From Warburgia ugandensis (Eukaryota; Streptophyta; Magnoliopsida; Canellales; Canellaceae), in the NCBI GenBank assembly GCA_035236585.1, contig CP141126.1:68425414-68489413 (forward strand): a stretch of DNA of 64,000 nt, given 5' to 3'. The translations under genes were made by a program, and so were the position numbers. Position 1 is the stretch's first letter. Each line of letters starts with the position of its first letter. Below the pieces are notes generated by a model that worked only from the letters and a program-made list of their open reading frames with translations, ran no database searches and was not told where the DNA came from. This document shows, piece by piece, positions 21,175 to 33,399 of this stretch.

Positions 21175-24100
21175 TGTGACATCTTGGGTTTTTCTAACAT
21201 TTTCTTCACAAAGTCTTATGCAATTGTGGGGCCCCAAGTTTGAAAAACTATTTAGAATCTAAATAAGGAAAATATGTTTCATGAAAAGACCTTAAAAAAA
21301 ATCATGAGTGTCATTTTTCTTTTAAAAAATAAGGTTTTTAGGGAAATGAGCACTACATTTCTATCGAAAATTCGATAGCCTCCCCTTTATTTGGACCAAA
21401 TGCGTTTCATGCATGCAATGCAACAACCTGATAAAGATAACATATAAGAAACAACAAAGGAGACTCCGTCTCCCTCCAAAATACATCCACACACGCACAC
21501 ATATCTGCTCACATTTAAATAAAAAGAAACATTTTGTAGTGTTAAAAGACTAGGAATTGAACCAACATCTCGAAGACCACTCTAGTCACAACCACATCAC
21601 TATAACTCCAATTTACATGTCCACATGTCCATAATGCAAAGTCACATTAAGTCAAAGCATTACATCATTTCACAAGGTCATCAACTACATTGCAAACCTA
21701 CTAGTTATACCTTTCATATCCTTCACTTGAGATCTCTACTACAATCTTTGGCTCCTGTGCCTCATTTCTTCAAACCTGAGATATTGCAAACAATTTCCAA
21801 TGTCTCAACAAGCTTGCATTTGTGTACGTAGTTTCATCATCAAAATATGAAGTTTATGCAGTTTCAAATCCAAAAAGGATACACAATTCACATGTTATGC
21901 AATTGAGTGAAATATGATGCATAATGAGTAGTATAACAAAATCTAAAATCTCAATCATTCTTTAAAAATAAATGTCATGCTTAACCAATTCAAATTATCA
22001 GTTTCAATATCCACGCATATTGTTTTCAAAGATGATAGTAACCTTTGCGAGGTATTTTACAAGATATGAAAGATCGCCATAACCAATGTCATGCCTCATC
22101 TCATAAATATACTCATCCAAACATGATAGTGAATCATCATGAAAAATCAATAGATGAAAAGCATTTAAACCATGAAATACTTAAATACGATTAATGTATC
22201 TCAATAAGTATACATATATGGATAATACCAACTGAACCTCCTCGAGGTCTTGCGAGTGTAGAAACACTCGTAATCTAGCCATTTTCCATTGGTCATGAGT
22301 GCTCATTATAGACTTGAAATCATAGGGTTCCACACACTTGTGCTATTGCACTATATACATATGAATCTTAAAATAATGGACCCTCTGTGCATGGATAAGT
22401 CCCAATCAAGTTCATAGATATCATCACACTAATACCAAGATAGATAGGCTCCCTGCACTGTGCACATGGGAAACCTGGTGTGCAAGGCCATGACCTACCT
22501 ATGATGTCATAGACCTGAATTCGGCCTTTTGTGCCCATGTATCATATATATAAAGTTTCGGAGGGAGGATGGTTAGTCCTCAACCCTCCTAGCACAACTT
22601 CTATCAGGCCACCATATGCCCTCCATAATAAAATAATAATAGGCATCATTACATGCCGTCATAACATATAAAATGACAGAATTTCAAGCACTAGTGAAAT
22701 CATGCAAATCAATCTCATAATATGATATAACCTTGTAAAAGAAACCCTCACAAGGGGGTTGAGTATGACATTTCCTCACTCATCATTTCATAAATCACAA
22801 ACTCCATATAATTTCAAATACAAATACTCACTACATAAATTAGAAATATCCAAAAATCTCAATTTTAACTATTTTCAAACATGATAGAATAGTCCTTAAT
22901 AGTTTTCATGTTTCACAAAGGCATATCAAAGTTAAAACTACCTATCTCCTTAGTGAATTATCCACAAGTTCTTTCCTTTTAGGTTTAGCTTTAAACTTAA
23001 GTTCAATTTGGTCAAACTACACCTAAAACTGTGCAACACATCCAACATCCGAATCCCCACATCAACATACAATCATATAAGCATCTAAATCATGCTTAAA
23101 TCTAGATAGTGTATAAAATTTGCTTTTAACACTCTTTTCAGGTTGCATTTACATCATAAACAGAGACTTCACGTCTAACTGTGTCTTGCCATTTGTGTAT
23201 TAGATTATTCATCTAAACATAATCCCATAGTTCAAATTATCCAAAATTATGAAACCATCAAATTTCATACAATCCATCACTCCTAACTGTATGATCTTAA
23301 CCACTTAGGCTATTGGTCAACTTTTCACGTCAAGGATCGTTGATCAATTATCCATTAGATGCTAGTATCTTTACTAACTAAAGGTCAATGTACATAATGG
23401 TGGCATCTGATCACTGATCAGGAATTGTCAGGTCCCTGTTCCTTTACTATTTGATTGGACGATTCAAATTATTCGCTCAATTTCCATCTAGATCTTTCAA
23501 TTTCTTTCAAATACTAGTTAATTCAATGTTTCAAAACTCATTTGTCGTGTCTGATCATCGATGAGACATCAAGAAGTCATTGTTTGAATAGTGATAGATT
23601 GGATGGTTGAAATTGTCTGAAAGTTTCAAGCCTAGATCAACTATTTCAGTTAGATTTGAGCTACATCAGGTATGTATTTACCTATTTCTAAGCTTAGATT
23701 AAGAAATGAATGGTTGGATCATCTAAAAAATCAACATCTATAATAAATCATATGGATTTAACCAAAAAAAATGGAATTCACAAGTTGGGTTTCTTAGATC
23801 TTTACTTTTGGATGCATTTTTGTGCTTTTTTTCCTCTCTTAGATGTGCATATTGATTATCATTTTGTGGTGAAATCCTTTAATCACACTGTGTGCCATTC
23901 AGCTCTTTGATCAACAGTCAAGATCCTCTCAGATTCTTCAATAGCCTTGAGGGTTATGATTTTTTCTCTATGCTGATTGAAATGATTGTCCCAGATCATC
24001 GATTAGTGTCGTCATCTTCTTCGACAATGACTGCATCATTGGCAACCCATAAACCCTGTTTTCCTCCTCCTTCATTGGCGTGCAAGGTTTCTTTGGCAGC

Positions 24101-24571
24101 TTCGCTTTCTCTTTTCCCCTTTCCTTTTCTTTCCCTTCTCCTTCTCCTTATCCTTCTCCTTCCCCTTTTGTCCTTTCTCCTCTTCATTGGGTTTTTCCCT
24201 CTATATGTGTGTCAAGCTCGGTGGAACAGATTATGTAGTCTATTTCATCTTGCTTTAAGTGGGAGGGGGTTTTGATATCAATTTGGCCCCCTCCTTTAGT
24301 AAGATATATTTATTTTATTTATTTTAAAATGCCCTCATATTAAAAATCATCATATCTCCTCCATCCGAACTATGATTTCAGTGTTCTTTGTATCGTTGGA
24401 ATCATATCGATGTATACTTTCCATTTTTTATAGTTTTGAGTTCAAATTTTTGGTTACCAAAGGGGTCACTTTCATAGAACTCAATTTTTCTTGAATTCAA
24501 TTCTTGATTTTCATCTCAATTAAAATATAAAATAATGTATGAAAAAGAACTTGAAATTAAGGGTTGTTACA
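21175..24571 (-). mobile_element. 5' LTR of element G (3,397 bases)
   Basis: In plus coordinates it runs from TGTGACATCTTGGG to GGGTTGTTACA, next to a primer site on one side and a LINE fragment on the other. Its last ~330 bases match the 3' LTR remnants at 9350-9553 and 17361-17482. A pyrimidine-rich tract (about 24100-24190, purine-rich in element sense) and a decayed form of the GAACAGA palindrome (24224-24246) lie where other LTRs in the window carry them. The frame at 23892-24275 arises from the low-complexity tract and is not a gene. Confidence 0.9.
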
Positions 24572-25043
24572 CACTCAAACTAAAAGGAAAATTCTAAAGG
24601 ATGGCTCTAAGGGCCCCTATGCCTTATGGATTAGAGTGTTGGACAATTAAGGAATAACATGTACAAATGATGAGTATAGCTGAAATGAGGACGTTGCGAT
24701 GGATGAGCGGTGTGACAAGAAACGATAAAATTAGAAATGCAAATATTTGAGTTAATGTAGGAGTAGCTCCACTAGAAAACAAGATGAAGAGGGGTAGACT
24801 TAGATAGTATGGAAATATCCAACAGAGGCTGAAAACAACACTAGGTAGAAAAAAGTGAGTTGATCCAAGTTGAAGGCTTTAAAAGGCAAGGGGAAGACCT
24901 AAAAGAACATGGATTGAAGTGGTGAGAATAGATTTAAAACCTTTTCGACCAAATGAAGACATGACACTTGATAGAGGGGAATGGAAGAACAAGATTCATG
25001 TTACCAATCCCTAATTGGGATAACGCTTTGATGACGATGATCC
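24572..25043 (+). mobile_element. 3' end of an RTE-type LINE, interrupted by element G
   Basis: Frames on the plus strand read KLKGKFYRMALR, ECWTIKEQHVQM, AEMRTLRWMSGVTR, KMKRGRLR and PKRTWIEVVR, then KNKIHVTNP. This is the conserved segment downstream of reverse transcriptase in plant RTE LINEs, also present at 34410-34855. It ends with a short TTGATGACGATGA stretch typical of RTE tails. The coding text starts immediately at the G LTR boundary, so G most likely inserted into this LINE and the upstream half lies on the far side of G, beyond this window. Confidence 0.85.
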
Positions 25044-25859
25044 TAGTTTACAATGTTTCTTTCAGGCCATTGACTGCTATGTTTGTTGAATGGCACATGA
25101 CATAATGTAGAACTGCAAATCTGATTTAAAACACAAAACTAGCATATAAAATAATAGAAAATTCAATGCATGAGGGCAAAAAATCAACAAAAATGGCAAT
25201 ATTTCTATTCATTCAACTTTTTAGGAAGAAAACTCTTTTCTCATTTGAATTATTTTGTAGTCTTCAAGGCTAATTCCTTCAATATAAGCTTGTAAAGTTA
25301 ACATAGTAAAATCATTTCATTCATTTAGCTTATGAGGAAAAAATAATAATTCACATTAAAAAATTTTATAACCTCCAAGGTTGATTCCTTTAACATAGTA
25401 AAGCTTCTAGAGTTAGAAATAACAAAACAATCTCAACCCATTGTTTTTCAATTAATACAAGGTCTTATAGTTTAACTAAATATAATGAAAGTAGAAAAGT
25501 CCATACTACCCTTATTGGCTTAAGTGATCTAAAAGTTAAGCAAATATAGTGAGCCTCCTTCTTGGATAAGAATCTTGCATGTGCAACAAGTTTTTTGTGA
25601 TATGCATTGAATCAATTCCCCCAGGCTAAAAAGATCTCAACTTTGGTGAGAAGGCATGTTAGCGACAAGTACGTAGCAGATCCACTTGTTTCAAGTTCTC
25701 ATCCTTGGGTATCCAAGTGCTTGCTTGATGATTTGTTCAATCACTTGATGAGAAAACATCGGTAGGGATTCCCTGACCTTGAATGTATCTTCTTTAGATC
25801 TAATTTTTCTTATCCACAGGTTTCTGAGGAGTTGATCTATTTAAGTATTGATGTCTCAT
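25044..25859 (-). mobile_element. Decayed 3' region or LTR of a gypsy element
   Basis: It follows (in minus sense) the integrase remnant at 25860-26570. The part 25440-25590 resembles 26740-26870, as expected for two LTR or untranslated copies of one element. A shorter internal duplication (about 25260-25330 against 25374-25440) is visible. No boundaries or target duplication could be fixed. Confidence 0.4.
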
Positions 25860-26570
25860 TCTGGTTGTTGTTAATAAACCCATAGAAGTCATGTGGATCA
25901 GCCACATAAAATATTGATTTGATTTAAAGATGATCCTATGATTCAACCATATGAAATAAAATTGAGTTTTCTAATTATTTTTCTTGGACCAACCATCCTT
26001 GATTTATTTTATGTAAGTTCCTTAGGGAATCCCCTTATTTCATAAGGGTACTAAGACATGGTCTCCCTTTTCAAATTATGTAGTTCTTCTTGAATATGCT
26101 TAATGTGTTCAGTATATGCCTTAACGTCATCACTAACCCACACAACCTGTGGTAGCAGAAGTAGTCAATCACATGTTATGTTTTGTGGATATATGTTGCT
26201 TCAAAAAGGGTATTGTTGATCTATTGACATAATTATTATAAGCCAATTTTTCCCTTGGTAAAATGGAATTGGAAGTCTGTAGATGATCGATAGTGATGCA
26301 ACAAAGGAAACTACCTAGGCTCATGCATAGACTTTTATTTCTGTATTAGTTTCAGGCTGTGTAGTACTAGAATACTATAGATTAGTCTCTAACTTCTTCT
26401 AATGTATGATGAAGATGAATGACAAGCTTGTCACCTTCATTTGAAACTATAGTAGTAGGGACCCATGCAAAAGCACAACTGACATACTGGTAAGCCTAAG
26501 AACATGGCATAAGGCTTGCCATTTTCTAATAATCTATCTACAACCACAAAGTTAGGGTCATTTTGTTTTT
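25860..26570 (-). pseudogene. pol: Integrase remnant of a gypsy element, minus strand
   Basis: Reverse-complement reading gives VVVDRL (about 26530), then VPTTIVSNEGDK (about 26440), where the second catalytic Asp would be expected and Asn stands instead. After a decayed stretch comes VSDDVKAYTEHIKHIQEEL (about 26080-26135), then GPRKIIRKL (about 25965-25990) and a VADPHDFYGF stretch (about 25880-25905). This is the usual order of a gypsy integrase core and C-terminal domain. Many stops and frameshifts are present. Confidence 0.65.
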
Positions 26571-26869
26571 CAAGTTAGCCCTACTACAACATCCATGCTA
26601 ACATGGACAAAAAAAACAATCTTGTTGGTCATACATGCTTTTGGTTAGAAACCTACTTCATTTAAATTTCTATACCTCCCATGCTATTTCTTCAAATAAA
26701 AGAAGTTTCTTGGATTAAATTTGAGGAGACAATCTTAGCTTCATTTTAAAACTAATCCGAGGTTTACACTTCAGCTAAATACATTGTAAGAGAAAAAGTC
26801 TAAACTACCCTTAGTAACTTAAGTGAACTAAAAGCAAATAAAATCCATGCAAAAGCAATTGCCTTCTTA
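26571..26869. other. Decayed repeat sequence, no gene seen
   Basis: Apart from the 26740-26870 similarity to 25440-25590 I recognise nothing. It is probably part of the same gypsy element as the integrase remnant. Confidence 0.4.
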
Positions 26870-27398
26870 CTTAGTAGGAAGAATCAATAAAGTTAAACCT
26901 GATTTTCCTATAGACGAGAAAATTGGGAGTTGAGAGGCAACTAGAAAGTGGAAATCAAAAGAAACACTTCTCACTGAAGTTTCAACTATTTTTATCTAAA
27001 ATAACTAAAGGGATGATTCAATGAACAAAAAGAAAATAAAATTAATTTAAATATTCATTATTCAAAAATTGATTTTAGTGTGTTTAATACCCTTTTATAT
27101 ATTCCTAATTATAACAAGAATCATACTAGAAGAAACTACTAATACCTAGAAACTCTAAAAGAAAGAAACTACCAAGACTCCTCAAATAGAAACTACCAAA
27201 TTTCTGAACATATTGTACTTCTTAAAAATAGCTTAGGGTTTTTGTTCATTTAACTATTCATGTAAATAGTACATATGAACAATACTTCCAACTTTCCCTA
27301 GTTCCTTCTTCCCTTTCTTGTGATATGCCATAGCTTTGAGGGTGGATGAGATGTTCATGCATCAAACACCCTCACTTGAAAAGAAGTCGAACTCAAGT

Positions 27399-27722
27399 TT
27401 AGTAAAACAAACTAAGTAGCCAAATATCATTCAAGAACAAGTTAAACATAAATTCTAGCAGCATATCTGATTTATTGACTTCTTTCAAGCTTTCTAAAGA
27501 GCTAGGAATTTCTTGTTTGAAATTATCCCATAGATTCTCTTGAACAAGTAATGGTTGTTGCTTTTCAAGTACTAGTTCCATCCTTTTGGCCTTCTTTTCT
27601 CTAGCACATTGCAATTGCTCATTTTGATCTCTTAGAGGAAATGGATTAGGTGATTGTTGGAATGTGGTGTTCTTGGTAATATCAATGTGTCCTTCATCAA
27701 GATACTGTTTCCATTGATTCAC
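27399..27722 (-). pseudogene. Unrecognised 107-codon frame in element J interior
   Basis: An open minus-strand frame begins MNQWKQYLDEG and has a Lys/Glu/Gln-rich, probably helical middle. A second minus-strand frame at 27842-28117 (91 codons, Pro/Ser-rich) lies closer to the primer site. Neither resembles gag, protease or polymerase domains that I know. They may be residual gag, captured sequence or chance frames. Confidence 0.3.
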
Positions 27723-28274
27723 ATAAGCATTTGTAGCTCGCTTTAGCTTAACTTCAATTTCTTAGACGATGGGTTGAGGTTGTAGATATTGCTTGAAAAG
27801 AAATTACATATATCCACTAGCACTCTTCATCACTTGAAATATTAGGCACAATATTTGTGATTTCTTAAACTATAAATTTTTGTTGCAGCTTTGGAGGCAT
27901 TGTCACTAGCTTTAATAGTGAAGGCTCTTATGAAGCTGCTAGAAGTAGGCAAAAGAAGAGGAAGGGTGTGGTAGAAAAATGTGTAGATGGGCCTTGAACT
28001 CTGGGGCGGGAAAGGGGTACTAGGTACTAAAACAAGGGATTTAGGATTGCTAAAAATACAAGGATTGAGCAAAAACACGATAATTTTTGGGTAAGATTTA
28101 GGGTTTTGAAACTGCACAAAAAATGGATGACAAAGTAGAACTAGTGATAAAGGTTTGTGGTATCTTTTATGATTGACAAAGGGGTAGGTTTACAATGAAA
28201 TGTACTATAATAGGTTTTAGAGAGTGATAACAGGGTTGGAAAGAATAAAAGCAGAAGCACCAATAGCAAACCTT

Positions 28275-28286
28275 GCTCTGATACCA
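28275..28286 (-). other. Primer binding site of element J
   Basis: The complement reads TGGTATCAGAGC with no mismatch to the canonical plant initiator Met tRNA site, two bases from the LTR edge. Confidence 0.85.
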
Positions 28287-28834
28287 GCTAACCAATAGGA
28301 AGTATGAATAAAGCTAAAACCATAGTTTTCCAATGGAAGAGAAACCCAAAGTTAAGTGGTATTTGGAAACCAAGAATAACAATCTCTAACTCCAACTTTT
28401 AACTATTTTTATCTAAAATAGCTAAAGGCACAAATTACTAAAGAAGAAGAAAAGAAATTCAAATTTTTACTAAATACTTAAAAAAATAAATGTAAAATGT
28501 AGTTGAATCTTTTTTATAGATTCCTAAACTCCTTACCTAAGAAATAGTTCTTCTAGTCCAAGAAATAGAAAAGGAAAATAAAATAGGAAACTACTAATAG
28601 AAAGAGAAACTTTAAAAGAAAGTAACTTTAGGACTCCTCAAATAGAGACTAATAAACCTCTAAACATATTGAACTTCCTAAATAGCTATGGTTACTGTTC
28701 ATGTCACTATTAATGTGAACAATGACATGAATAGTGTCACTATTAACATTTTACTATTCTTGTGAATAGTAGTTCTGGGCACTGATGGATAGCTTGGAGA
28801 AGGAAAGGAAATAAAAAAGATGCTATACTATGCA

Positions 28835-29575
28835 ACTCCAATAGGCTTAGAGGGATCCAGTAGAACTTGTTCCAAAGAAGAACTTACAAACTTGGGAATA
28901 TCTTTAGCACAAACTAGAGAATGGGTTTCAATTGTAGGAGATTAGATTAATATTTTAGAATTTTTAGAATGGCATGAGATACTCCGACATCACCTTTCTA
29001 TTTCTTGGATGAGAGTGTCTTTGTGGTCTACTTTGAATTTCTTGCCCATGCAATGAAGTTTTGCTTAATGTGCATTGTATCATCACATGTTGCAAAAGGC
29101 CTAAGATGAACTCCCAACCTCCACCTCTCCATACATATTAGGTTAAAAAGGTATAATGAATCATATGTTTCGAAACAGAAAACAACACAAAATCTCAAAT
29201 TCTAGTTAAGGCTAACATAAGACTTGATGTAAGAGGGATAACAAGGAAGCTAGTTCTCAAACATGAAAATAAAGTAATTAGGATGGATAATTATATGAGA
29301 TTTTTTTATAAATAGAAAATGACAACCTAATTGCATATCAAGCCTACAAACTAGCTGGTTGTAAGGTTTATTATTAGATATTTAAATCATTAACCAATGC
29401 ACTAAATTTTTTAAGGTAAAAAGATGTTTACGATACCAAAATGGAAAAATAAAAGCCACAACATTTATGATTTAGATGGTGGTGACATGTAACCAAGATG
29501 AAGAGGCATTGTTGTTGGCAAGGAAAGTAGATATCACAGTGACAAAGTTTTCTCATGCACAAATCATTACTAAAT
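28835..29575. other. AT-rich stretch, nothing recognised
   Basis: No reading frame, terminal repeat or domain text stands out. It separates element J from the CACTA-like subterminal repeats. Confidence 0.5.
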
Positions 29576-29830
29576 TTGAGTGGTTTTAAGATGGTCTTAA
29601 AAAAGTTAAGAAAACTAAGATCGTTTCTAAAACCATCTTAAAATTACACTTTTAAAGATTGTTATAGAAAGTGTCTTTATAGTCCACTTTTTAAGATGGG
29701 TTCATGGTAATTAAGATGGTTTAAGAAAATCATCTTTAAAATATTCTTTAAAGATAATCCTTGAAACAACTATCTTGAAAAAGTTAAAACAAAGATAGTC
29801 TTTAATAACCATATTTAAAGAGTCTATATT
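29576..29830. repeat. Subterminal repeat cluster of a CACTA-like transposon
   Basis: AAGATGGT/ACCATCTT motifs recur in both orientations. A perfect 12-base inverted pair, TTTTAAGATGGT (29584-29595) and ACCATCTTAAAA (29632-29643), is followed by further diverged copies to about 29820. Dense short direct and inverted motifs of this kind mark the ends of plant CACTA elements, where the element-encoded protein binds. The expected terminal CACTA was not found, so the exact end is unknown. Confidence 0.5.
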
Positions 29831-30015
29831 CACAATATGCTACAGAATCTTGTTTACTAATAGTAAATAGCAACCTTCCTACTATTACAATATTCATCCA
29901 TACCTTGTTTACAAATTTATTCATCCACACTTCCAACATCCACATTTAATATAAAAAATTCACAAATATAAAAGAGTAAAGCTTAATAAGCACTAATTAA
30001 AAAATATTATCCATT

Positions 30016-30018
<3 letters not shown>

Positions 30019-30062
<44 letters not shown>
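30019..30062. repeat. (CA)22 microsatellite
   Basis: An uninterrupted 44-base CA run. Confidence 0.97.
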
Positions 30063-30063
<1 letters not shown>

Positions 30064-31814
30064 CTTCAAAACACCCATTTATTTCAACACTCCACCATCC
30101 ACACATTCTTATAAAGTAAAGACCTACATCTGCTATATGTTTCTTCCTTACTTTCAAACTTCAACATCCCCTCATTCACGTAAGCAAAATACCACACAAT
30201 CTGCTTCTTCAAATTAACCACATATATACTTCAAGCATATGAAAAATATAACACACATCTACATTTAATAATTAAATGAAGAAGTTTTGTATTACTAATC
30301 ATAATGCCAAGTCAATGAATAAACAAAATGTTATATATAAACACAATGTTAGTGGGGAGGAAGTAGATCATTAATAGTTAAATTTCAATACAAACTTGGT
30401 CCATTCACATCTTATTTCTTCAAGATCTAGTTGGCAGTAACCCTTGCCTCCCTAATTGGGTGGCACCATTGCCTACAAGATCACATATTTCATTTGGTTT
30501 ACTACTTATTTATGTACTACTTAAATGTTATTTCATGTAGCCAACCACAAAGACTATGAAAAAATGTAAGATGGTGATCAATAAAATGTCTTGCCTTTCT
30601 TAATTATTGGAGCTTACCACTATCATGTATAAGGGTTCTCATGTATCTTAGAATAAGGTCTCCATACTCCCAGTTTAATTATTGTTTAGGGCACCATGCA
30701 ATAAAGACAATAAAAATGAGTGATAAATATCAAATCTAATTGTAACTTTAGTTTATATGTAGAGTAATTAATTATTTTTTTTGCATTGCCCTTTCTTTTG
30801 AGTGAGTTTTGGTGGGTTTATAGTCTTGATTATTTCAATTCATTTATATCATGTGCTTTAAATTTATAATGGAAATGCATTAGTTATAAATAAAATATTA
30901 ATATTATTTAATAAACTATTATAATATATAAATGGAAATGCATTCCCATCATCCACATCGAGAACTAGTAACATCTAATGAGACCTAGATACATAATCAT
31001 ATAAATTACAATTAGAGTTTACAATCCTTAAAATTATGTGTGTGTGTGTGTGTGCGCGCGCGCCTGCGCGCGTGTGTGTGTGTATGTGAGTGTGTAAAAA
31101 GTAATTTGGAAGAAAAATAGTTAAAAATTACACATTATTGTAGGAAATCATTGATGCTTGCCCTTTCAAGTTGTGAAAGAACCTTGGTAAAATTTGATCA
31201 ATTTGCCTTTCCATGGTCCATTGCTCTATTGGTCCACAAATGACAGAAGGGTCAAGAATAGGTAAATGTCTTTGACCTCTAATCTCTACATTTTATCATA
31301 TAGTTATATGCAATATATATATATATATATATTACTTATCAACACATAATTTCCAGGGTTCTTATTGCAGCATATATTTGCATACCCAATATAAGAGACA
31401 ATGTACACATATATTTGAATGGTATTTCAACTCCTACATTGCTAATGATTCTTAGCTCTATTCATTTAAGGCTGATTACCTTATCTTCATTAAGAAGTTG
31501 TAGAGCGTCTTCACGAAAAGGGGCATGTTAATGGAACTTTCAACCAATCATTAAAATATTGTTGTAAAGTCATAGAGATTATGAATCAATATAAAAATTT
31601 TCATTAAAGACCTATTCAATTTTATCATGAAGATAAACATAAATGCTAGTATCAAAACGATCATTGGATAGAAGGGTGTTGATGAGGAGGGTTGGCCTTG
31701 ATGGCACATGCTGCTTCTTCTTATTAACATTAGATGTAAACAATAAAAAATTAAATTGAGGTTTCTACAAATTGTTTTTGAAGATAGTAGTATGACAACA
31801 TATATACCTTAGAT
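30063..31814. other. AT-rich stretch without recognised genes
   Basis: It contains the TG/CG alternating tract at 31037-31093 and a short AT run at about 31313-31332. By position between the subterminal repeats and transposase remnants it may be the 3' untranslated part of the CACTA-like element. I see no coding signal. Confidence 0.4.
31037..31093. repeat. Alternating TG / CG / TG tract
   Basis: About 18 bases of TG are followed by a CG-rich palindromic core (near 31055-31072, with one interruption) and another TG tract. Almost perfect purine-pyrimidine alternation over more than 50 bases is a sequence type able to adopt Z-DNA under supercoiling. Confidence 0.9.
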
Positions 31815-32060
31815 TTTTAGAGAATGACATATCATTCTAGCCAAGTGACATGATATCCAATGGCCTCTCAAATGGTATAAATGTTATCGACTTTTATTAG
31901 AAATGGTAGATGGGCATCCTCATGATAGACTACAACGATATGTACATGCTTGTGTACTTGCATCAAAGATGTAAAATGATACAATTACCCTCATACTATG
32001 TACCAAGAGCAACAATGTTTTCAGTGTCATTCAAGGCCAACTTGTGTTGACCTATCAGTA
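31815..32060 (-). pseudogene. Possible C-terminal remnant of CACTA transposase
   Basis: Reverse-complement reading gives NDTENIVALGT and a later LDIMSLG, interrupted by stops. The spacing recalls the C-terminal region of plant En/Spm-type transposase proteins, in which a VALGT-like motif precedes a final hydrophobic segment. It lies on the opposite side of the LINE from the other transposase pieces but on the same strand, as expected if the LINE split the gene. Confidence 0.4.
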
Positions 32061-32244
32061 AATAAAAAATACTAGATATACAAGAATGGATGAGGTAGGT
32101 AGGACAATTAATTGGACAATAAAAAAGTAAAAATGTTTACATATATACCTCATTGACTAGATTTTCCTATCTAAAGGTGCAAGTAGCCCTTCTTAATCTT
32201 CTTTAGTAGGAGAATTGTAGTTAGTGTGTAACTAGGGTTTATGG

Positions 32245-32420
32245 GTAGTAGGAGCTAGTATTGATAGGTAACAGTATGTTGTTAGTAGATACAATGAAAT
32301 GTAGGAGATCCAGCATCACTTGTGTCCAAGAAACCAAGTGGGAAGGGGCTAAAACTAGAGAAATCGATGGCTATAATATCCGGTATGTAGGAAAGGCTAA
32401 TAATAGAACTGATGTAGGAT
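32245..32420 (+). pseudogene. Endonuclease domain remnant of the RTE LINE
   Basis: Shifting frames give LVDTMKCRRS, then CVQETKWEGAK (near 32319-32355) and IDGYNIRYVGKAN. The Gln-Glu-Thr-Lys motif holds the metal-binding Glu of apurinic-type endonucleases. The rest of the domain (to about 33100) is broken by stops, with only scattered similarity. Confidence 0.75.
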
Positions 32421-33399
32421 AATGGTGGATAAAGAATTAAAGGATGAAGTTGTAGATGTTAAAAGGACTAGTGATATAATTATAAAATTAAAACTTATTC
32501 TAGGAGAGAAGATCATAAACCACAAGTAGGGTTAGAAGATAGAATCAAGAGGTAGTTTTGGAAAGATATGGAGGGAGTTATGTAAGAAATTCCCAACACA
32601 AAGGGTATATTTATAGGAGCAAACTAAAGTGGGCATGTACGAAAAGAAAAGGAAGGATATGATAGGGTAAATGGAGGGTATGGTTTCGAAGAATGAAATG
32701 AGATGAGGGAAGCTATCCTCGATTTTACTTTGGCACATAACCTGGCCTTGGCAAACACATTCCTTAAGAAAGGAAATGAACTGAATAGGCATCCAAAAAC
32801 TAAGTGGTGGAACTTAAAAACGGAGAAAATAACCTCAGTCACAAATAAGTTGATGGTACAAGAAAATTGGAACAATCAAACAGAAGTAAACACAATGTGC
32901 ATTAGTATGGTTGATTCCATTAAGAAAGAGGCAAAAGATGTCCTGGGAGTATCTAATGGTAAAAGGAAACTTAATGGTGGAGTGAAACAAGCAAAAATTT
33001 ATTAAACAAATACATGTGTGTTTTAAAGCATGGTAGAAGACTAGAAATAATGAAACTATGAATAGTATAAAATGCTAAAAAGGTTGCTAAGAGAATAATA
33101 AGTGAGGCTAAACTCAAGGTATATATCTATCTATATTATAGACTATGATCAAGACAAGGTGAGAAAGATGTGTTTAAACTTGCAAAACAAGAGAACAAAA
33201 GGGTAAGGACTTAGACCACCTTAAGTGCATTAGAAATTATCAATGGGTACTAGTCAAAGATGATGAGATCAAACAAAGGTACTTAAAGTTGCTATTAAAA
33301 ATTGCTAGATGACAATTTCCATGAGAATATAAGGATTGAAAGTAAAAACCTAAATAGCATTAGACATTATAGATACGACCATGGGATTAGAACACCTAA

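Larger units (their letters stand above)
26870..28834 (-). mobile_element. Short non-autonomous LTR element J
   Basis: Two similar copies, 26870-27361 and 28289-28834 (about 0.5 kb each), share blocks such as AACTATTTTTATCTAAAAT, AAACTACTAATA and GACTCCTCAAATAGA in the same order. Beside the right copy the plus strand reads GCTCTGATACCA (28275-28286), the exact complement of TGGTATCAGAGC. Beside the left copy is a polypurine-like TCAAACACCCTCACTT. Together these define a minus-strand LTR element of about 2 kb with a ~0.9-kb interior lacking gag and pol. No target duplication was found, so the ends may be off by a few bases. Confidence 0.7.

Noticed and set aside
23892..24275. 127-codon frame with hydrophobic Leu/Pro-rich stretch resembling a membrane segment
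   Set aside because: Produced by the pyrimidine-rich tract of the G LTR. Comparable tracts in H give the same kind of chance frames.
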